Source: Catenovulum sp052056295
GTDB taxonomy: Bacteria > Pseudomonadota > Gammaproteobacteria > Enterobacterales > Alteromonadaceae
NCBI RefSeq assembly: GCF_052056295.1
Contig: NZ_CP182493.1
Coordinates: forward strand, 124,001 to 188,000
Direction of reading: 5' to 3'
DNA: 64,000 nt
Positions 60,466 to 64,000 of this stretch are shown one piece after another. The position numbers were made by a program, and so were the translations under genes. Under the pieces are notes generated by a model that worked only from the letters and a program-made list of their open reading frames with translations, was not told where the DNA came from and made no database searches. Every line of letters starts with the position of its first letter. Positions within the stretch are counted from its first letter, which is position 1.

Positions 60466-60723
60466 TTACTCCAAAGGTGCTATGTAATTAAGTGGTTCAC
60501 CAGCTTGCGCTTTTTGCCAATTATCTTCAAGTTCAGGTTTGTGATATGAAATCCATTCTTGAACAAATTTAACCGCTCTTTTCGGCAACTCGCCTTCTAT
60601 AATTTCGCCATCAAAACTAAACAAGGCTTCATAGCCAGAATATTTAGCATGAAAATGGGGTGGATTATGATCGTTAAAATACATAGCGATAATAATTCCA
60701 TAGAAACGACTAATAATTGGCAT
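60466..60723 (-). CDS. DUF4160 domain protein (first gene of two-gene cassette)
   Basis: 85 aa, clear DUF4160: MPIISRFYGIIIAMYFNDHN, PPHFHAKYSGYEALFSFDG, LPKRAVKFVQEWISYHKPEL. The HFHAKY motif is the family mark. Followed directly by the DUF2442 gene in the same cassette. The 66 bases upstream (60724-60789) are A+T-rich and may hold the cassette's own promoter. Confidence 0.87.
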   Translation of the reverse strand: MPIISRFYGIIIAMYFNDHNPPHFHAKYSGYEALFSFDGEIIEGELPKRAVKFVQEWISYHKPELEDNWQKAQAGEPLNYIAPLE

Positions 60724-60789
60724 AAAACACTAACCAGTAATAATTTCTCATGATCGTACTCAAATAATACGCCGTGTCAAATTAGCCAC

Positions 60790-60887
60790 ATAACGCCGTA
60801 GTAAAGGGTGGAATAAAGTTGGCTAACATTTTTGCTCCGCAAAAATTTGGCCAAGCTTTTTGCATCCCTTTGACTGCATTGTTAGAA
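60790..60887 (-). repeat. attC site B11
   Basis: Variant site like B6: ATAACGCCGTAGTAAAGGGT, AAAGTTGGCTAACATTTTTG, GGCCAAGCTTTTTGC, end ATTGTTAG. Confidence 0.88.
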
Positions 60888-61153
60888 ATGCCCGACAACT
60901 CAAAGGCTGCATAAAAATGCCCTTTACCATTAATTAAAAAACAATTGCTTAAACTTACCGTAAAAAGCTGCGGTAACCAACATTTAAGCAAACAATAAAT
61001 TGGTTCGAATTTAGCACGTTAACAACGCAAAACTCACCAACAACTAAAAACTAAAATGCCAATTTAACATGGCACGCCAAGCTAAATTAGAAAAAGCAGC
61101 CAAGCACACAAATGCCTCATTTGAAGCTGAATACTTTTAAGATTTAACTATTT
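60888..61153 (-). other. Gene-less cassette nc4
   Basis: About 265 bp, near-duplicate of nc3 (58483-58747). No credible gene on either strand: the overlapping frames of the two copies diverge by frameshift. Confidence 0.78.
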
Positions 61154-61252
61154 CTAACGCCCGCATAAGTGGCGCATAAAAGCTTGGCTATACTAAGCGA
61201 AGAATGAGCGCAGCCAAGCTTTTTGCGTCCGCCCTTAATGCGATTGTTAGCT
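61154..61252 (-). repeat. attC site B12
   Basis: Main family, 'AAGTGG' subtype: CTAACGCCCGCATAAGTGGC ... CGCCCTTAATGCGATTG then TTAGC. Confidence 0.92.
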
Positions 61253-61264
61253 TTGCACGCAAAT

Positions 61265-61771
61265 TTACAGATACTTTTCTTCAAATTCACTTTTCATACC
61301 ATGAATTTCGCCTTGTATTCTTTTACTAGCAGAAACCTCAATTTCCATTTTTAATACTTTTTTAGAGTAAGGATCATAATAAACTTTTACCATATCATTT
61401 TCTCTTAAACCTGAGCCAAAATTTCTAGGAGCAAAAGTGTAATTTTTTTGAAAAGTAAATTTTTGGTCATTGACCGTAAAAGACTCATTTCTAGAACGAA
61501 TGTTGAATTTATGATCGCGAATTCGACCATTTATCATGTGATAGGTTTGATTAATTATTTGCTCTCGAATTGCGAGCTTAGACGTTATAAATTGAAAGGT
61601 GCTAGGCAAGAACAAGATAAAAGTGACAGAAATTAACAATAATTTGTTCTTTACCTTTGAGTTGCTACGACAAACGTAAATAAACGAAATTACAGGAATG
61701 AATAAAAAGGAAATAAACTCGAAATCAAAAACTGCATTTTTTCCAAGTTCATAAAAAATAGAGAATTCCAA
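61265..61771 (-). CDS. Cassette membrane protein, 168 aa
   Basis: Start taken as TTG 61771 with CAGGGA upstream; longer in-frame starts lie inside attC B13 and are rejected. One or two N-terminal membrane segments (FISFLFIPVISFIYVC; KLLLISVTFILFLPS), then a soluble beta-rich part (ESFTVNDQKFTFQKNYTF; ENDMVKVYYDPYSKKVLKME) that resembles DUF3592-type proteins only loosely. Function unknown. Confidence 0.58.
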   Translation of the reverse strand: MEFSIFYELGKNAVFDFEFISFLFIPVISFIYVCRSNSKVKNKLLLISVTFILFLPSTFQFITSKLAIREQIINQTYHMINGRIRDHKFNIRSRNESFTVNDQKFTFQKNYTFAPRNFGSGLRENDMVKVYYDPYSKKVLKMEIEVSASKRIQGEIHGMKSEFEEKYL

Positions 61772-61788
61772 GATGTATCCCTGTAAAG

Positions 61789-61888
61789 CTAACGCCCGAA
61801 TATGGGGCTGATAAAGCTTGGCTAAAATTGTGTAGCGAAGCGGAACCGAGCCAAGCTTTAGCAGTCCCACATAATTTGTTTGTTATGT
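61789..61888 (-). repeat. attC site B13
   Basis: Diverged site: CTAACGCCCGAATATGGGGC, GATAAAGCTTGGCTAAAATT, GTAGCGAAGCGGAACC, GAGCCAAGCTTTAGCAG, end TTTGTTATG. Confidence 0.88.
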
Positions 61889-62281
61889 TTACCCGCCAAA
61901 GAACTGCCCGCAAGAAGGACATTTATGGCTGGCAAGATCCGCAAAATCTTTGGGAATTTCTGAAAGCCTTATTTTGCTTTGACTTGTATCATAACAACCA
62001 GAACAAAATGGACCATCACCGGACTGAGAATAATAAGCAAATACCTTAAATATTAAATCAGACTCAATTTCCCCACGAGAGTGCTTTAATTTTGTTAGTT
62101 CTGATTTTAGTTGCGCATTTTCCTCTGTGACTTGGGCTAATGCCAATTTAGTATCGGCAATTTCTAAGCTTAACTCAGCTAGCACATTTTTAAACTCGGC
62201 ATCTTCAATGTTTTTGCTTATTGCTCGTAAGCGCTGAGTTAGTGCGACTGCATTATTTATAGATGACAAGAATTCATGCAC
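61889..62281 (-). CDS. Coiled-coil cassette protein with zinc ribbon
   Basis: 130 aa from GTG 62281 with AAGGAG 8 bases upstream; a longer frame runs into attC B14 and is rejected. Residues about 25-75 form a coiled coil (FKNVLAELSLEIADTKLAL; EENAQLKSELTKLKHSR). The C-terminus holds two CxxC pairs (FCSGCYD and KCPSCGQ), a small zinc ribbon. Family not recognised. Confidence 0.68.
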   Translation of the reverse strand: MHEFLSSINNAVALTQRLRAISKNIEDAEFKNVLAELSLEIADTKLALAQVTEENAQLKSELTKLKHSRGEIESDLIFKVFAYYSQSGDGPFCSGCYDTSQSKIRLSEIPKDFADLASHKCPSCGQFFGG

Positions 62282-62299
62282 TGGACTCTCCTTGTAAAC

Positions 62300-62398
62300 A
62301 TAACGCCCGCATAAGTGGCGCAATAAAGCTTGGCTATACTAAGCGAAGAATGAGCGCAGCCAAGCTTTTTGCGTCCCATCATAATTGCTTTGTTATGT
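62300..62398 (-). repeat. attC site B14
   Basis: Mixed subtype: starts like the 'AAGTGG' group (ATAACGCCCGCATAAGTGGC) but ends like the 'ATGGGG' group (CCCATCATAATTGCTTTG then TTATG), so it may be a recombinant site. Confidence 0.9.
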
Positions 62399-62402
62399 GT
62401 AT

Positions 62403-62669
62403 TTACACTAGATTTTTGAATATCGCAGGTGTTAGTAACATACAAAGCAAAACAACAAATGCCGATACAAACGCAAGGCTTTGGATCGACTCAACTTGAA
62501 TGAATAATGATATCAGAGAACAAACCAAGATTGCTATTTGACTGAATCCAATTACACGGCGGTTAGAACTTTTTCCTGGCCCTTTAAATACCCACAGCAA
62601 TGTAATTGGCAAAGCTAAAAGCAACAAAATGAGTAATGGCAGCATTGCTCCGGCTCCACCGTGTGTCAC
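62403..62669 (-). CDS. Small cassette membrane protein, 88 aa
   Basis: GTG start 62669 with GGAGGG upstream. Three hydrophobic helices (MLPLLILLLLALPITLLWVF; IGFSQIAILVCSLISLFI; LAFVSAFVVLLCMLLTPAIF) joined by a short basic loop (KGPGKSSNRR). No family recognised. Confidence 0.65.
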   Translation of the reverse strand: MTHGGAGAMLPLLILLLLALPITLLWVFKGPGKSSNRRVIGFSQIAILVCSLISLFIQVESIQSLAFVSAFVVLLCMLLTPAIFKNLV

Positions 62670-62686
62670 TTAGCCCTCCAATACAC

Positions 62687-62785
62687 ATAACGCCCGCATA
62701 AGTGGCGCATAAAAGCTTGGCTATACTAAGCGAAGAATGAGCGCAGCCAAGCTTTTTGCGTCCACCCTTAATGCGTTTGTTAGGC
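62687..62785 (-). repeat. attC site B15
   Basis: Main family, 'AAGTGG' subtype: ATAACGCCCGCATAAGTGGC ... CCACCCTTAATGCGTTTG then TTAGG. Confidence 0.92.
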
Positions 62786-62789
62786 ACGT

Positions 62790-63629
62790 TTATTGTAACG
62801 CCAATTCTGCCCATGCTTCTGACCGAGATACGGACTCAAGAACATACTCACGATTCCCAAATGCACTATAACTCCTATAGGACCTAAGCTTATAATAGCC
62901 TTTAATTCTCAAGCCAATAGGATCGTCACTCATATTAACGGCAAACATTTGGATATCATCTTCTTCTCCTTCAAAGTAAATCCAAGTATTTGTATTACAA
63001 ACTCCAAATTGACTTTCCGTATTTTTCAAATAGGCTGAATCTAAATCAGAGAACCTATCCAAACACACAGAAACAGCATTTTCTCCGTTTATCGAACTTT
63101 TTGAAACATCAATAAAAGATAGGTATGCATTAACATTTCTATCTTTAGACATATAATCGTAGGTTAAGCCTGCCGGAGACATCCCATGTTCAATACTGCC
63201 ATTTCTCATAGCTTTGTATATTGCATCCGTTAATTCTTTAGGCATCACAGATATATTGAAACCTTGTTTAGGTAAGGAAATGTCTAAGTAAACTATCTCT
63301 GCACTATTTTCCCTAAAAATCTCCCAAGTTGGTAATTCCTCAGCGAAAGCAAAAAACTCTTCGGTATTTATGATTTTATACTTGTAAGAAGGAATTTTGG
63401 GCTTTGCTTGAAGCGGTTCTGTTCTTTGTTGATAAATAATAGGATTACCATTAATTTGTGTGTTACCGACCCCGTCAACAGTGACACTACCTACCGTAAT
63501 GTTATCACTTCCCGATACGCTGTTAGATAAACTTGCTTGCTTTGCGTCCGTTGAAGCAAGTTGCCACGTGACACCTACTATTGTTGCGAGTCCTGCCGCC
63601 ATGCTAAGTATGGTTAAATATTTTTTCAT
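62790..63629 (-). CDS. Exported or membrane-anchored cassette protein, 279 aa
   Basis: AGGAATAAT before the ATG. N-terminal membrane anchor or signal (KYLTILSMAAGLATIVGVTW), a short repeat-like linker (VSGSDNITVGSVTVDGVGN), then a soluble domain of about 200 residues (EELPTWEIFRENSAEIVYLD; DVSKSSINGENAVSVCLDRF; IGLRIKGYYKLRSYRSYSAF) with two cysteines. The linker pattern recalls effector-anchor proteins, but no family is recognised. A longer-than-average cassette. Confidence 0.65.
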   Translation of the reverse strand: MKKYLTILSMAAGLATIVGVTWQLASTDAKQASLSNSVSGSDNITVGSVTVDGVGNTQINGNPIIYQQRTEPLQAKPKIPSYKYKIINTEEFFAFAEELPTWEIFRENSAEIVYLDISLPKQGFNISVMPKELTDAIYKAMRNGSIEHGMSPAGLTYDYMSKDRNVNAYLSFIDVSKSSINGENAVSVCLDRFSDLDSAYLKNTESQFGVCNTNTWIYFEGEEDDIQMFAVNMSDDPIGLRIKGYYKLRSYRSYSAFGNREYVLESVSRSEAWAELALQ

Positions 63630-63659
63630 ATTATTCCTATATATGAGTAAACCTAGTGC

Positions 63660-63758
63660 TTAACGCCGCAATATGGGGCGCACAAAAGCTTGGCTAAAAT
63701 TAGGAACGAAGTGACGCGAGCCAAGCTTTTTGCGTCCCTTCATAATTGCATTGTTGGC
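63660..63758 (-). repeat. attC site B16
   Basis: Main family, 'ATGGGG' subtype, close to B2: TTAACGCCGCAATATGGGGC ... CCCTTCATAATTGCATTG then TTGGC. Confidence 0.92.
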
Positions 63759-63957
63759 TAGAAGCTCACCAAAAGCCTGAATTTAGCACAATACAATTAC
63801 CGTAAATAAACTTAGAAAAATAAACTTGAGAAACGCACAAACGTGGCAATACAAAAGTCCATTTTTATAAATTGACTTGAAGCGACAGGCAAATAAATGC
63901 CAGCACTACGAAAAAAACACCACCAGTTTAACTACTTTTAACTAACGAAACTTCTAG
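63759..63957 (-). other. Gene-less cassette nc5
   Basis: About 200 bp, the shorter copy of nc1: same ends (GAAGCT.ACC...AAAGC; ACGAAACTTCTAG) but lacking roughly 90 internal bases, including the segment around CAACGCAAATGCCGCTCAAC of nc1. No credible gene. Confidence 0.78.
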
Positions 63958-64000
63958 CTAACGCCGCAGTATAGGGCGCAACAAAGTTGGATTATATTTT
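63958..64000 (-). repeat. attC site B17, cut by window end
   Basis: CTAACGCCGCAGTATAGGGC followed by AACAAAGTTGGATTATATTT; first half of another attC. The array therefore continues beyond the window. Confidence 0.85.

Noticed and set aside
55661..64000. Regularly spaced repeats that could be taken for a CRISPR array
   Set aside because: Repeats are about 99 bp, imperfectly palindromic and separated by 200-900 bp genes; they match attC sites, and there are no cas genes.

Overview
The window reads as a chromosomal segment of a low-G+C marine gammaproteobacterium, probably an Alteromonadales polysaccharide degrader of the Catenovulum/Paraglaciecola kind. The assignment is an inference from gene content: large TonB-dependent receptors, many secreted glycoside hydrolases, a cobalamin riboswitch ahead of a BtuB-like receptor, and a chromosomal integron. 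No rRNA, tRNA, prophage or CRISPR was seen.

Region 1 (1-3.8 kb) holds the end of a GldG-like ABC-transport auxiliary gene, a DUF4340 partner, a structured repeat and a periplasmic binding protein. Region 2 (3.9-25.7 kb, all + strand) is a nearly complete xyloglucan utilisation locus: ricin-lectin GH5, GH95 alpha-fucosidase, TonB receptor, two flavin-dependent halogenase-family proteins, GH35 beta-galactosidase, PA14-containing GH31 alpha-xylosidase, SGNH esterase, BACON-GH5, GH3 beta-glucosidase, and a XylR-type regulator at the end. Together they can bind xyloglucan, cut its backbone, import oligosaccharides, remove fucose, acetyl, galactose and xylose, and split cello-oligosaccharides.

Region 3 (25.8-30.2 kb) is a small cluster of leftward integron cassettes with full, truncated and foreign-type attC sites. 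Region 4 (30.4-40.4 kb) holds a carboxypeptidase/hydrolase pair, a cobalamin riboswitch with its TonB receptor and lipoprotein, an aromatic/aspartate aminotransferase, a small redox operon that includes a frameshifted gene, and a PAS-GGDEF diguanylate cyclase. Region 5 (40.4-55.3 kb) is a second carbohydrate region, probably for pectin or rhamnogalacturonan side chains: two GH43, two GH105, DUF2264, an Asp-box sialidase-fold protein and a large hybrid histidine kinase, mixed with a DUF1800/DUF1501 pair and a Fic protein.

Region 6 (55.6-64.0 kb) is a long integron cassette array: 16 complete attC sites plus one cut by the window end, 13 small genes all on the minus strand, and five gene-less cassettes. 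The attC orientation means the array reads leftward, so any integrase and attI should lie to the right, outside the window.

The most unusual signal is a roughly 265-bp non-coding element present twice (2612-2877 and 35737-36002). The two copies keep the same loops but have different, compensated stem sequences in at least four helices, as expected of a conserved folded RNA or DNA. The second copy sits inside the cobalamin riboswitch, between two of its conserved segments. Other notable points are duplicated gene-less cassettes, attC sites that supply stop codons or a shared C-terminal tail to cassette proteins, and a degenerate halogenase paralogue inside the xyloglucan locus.
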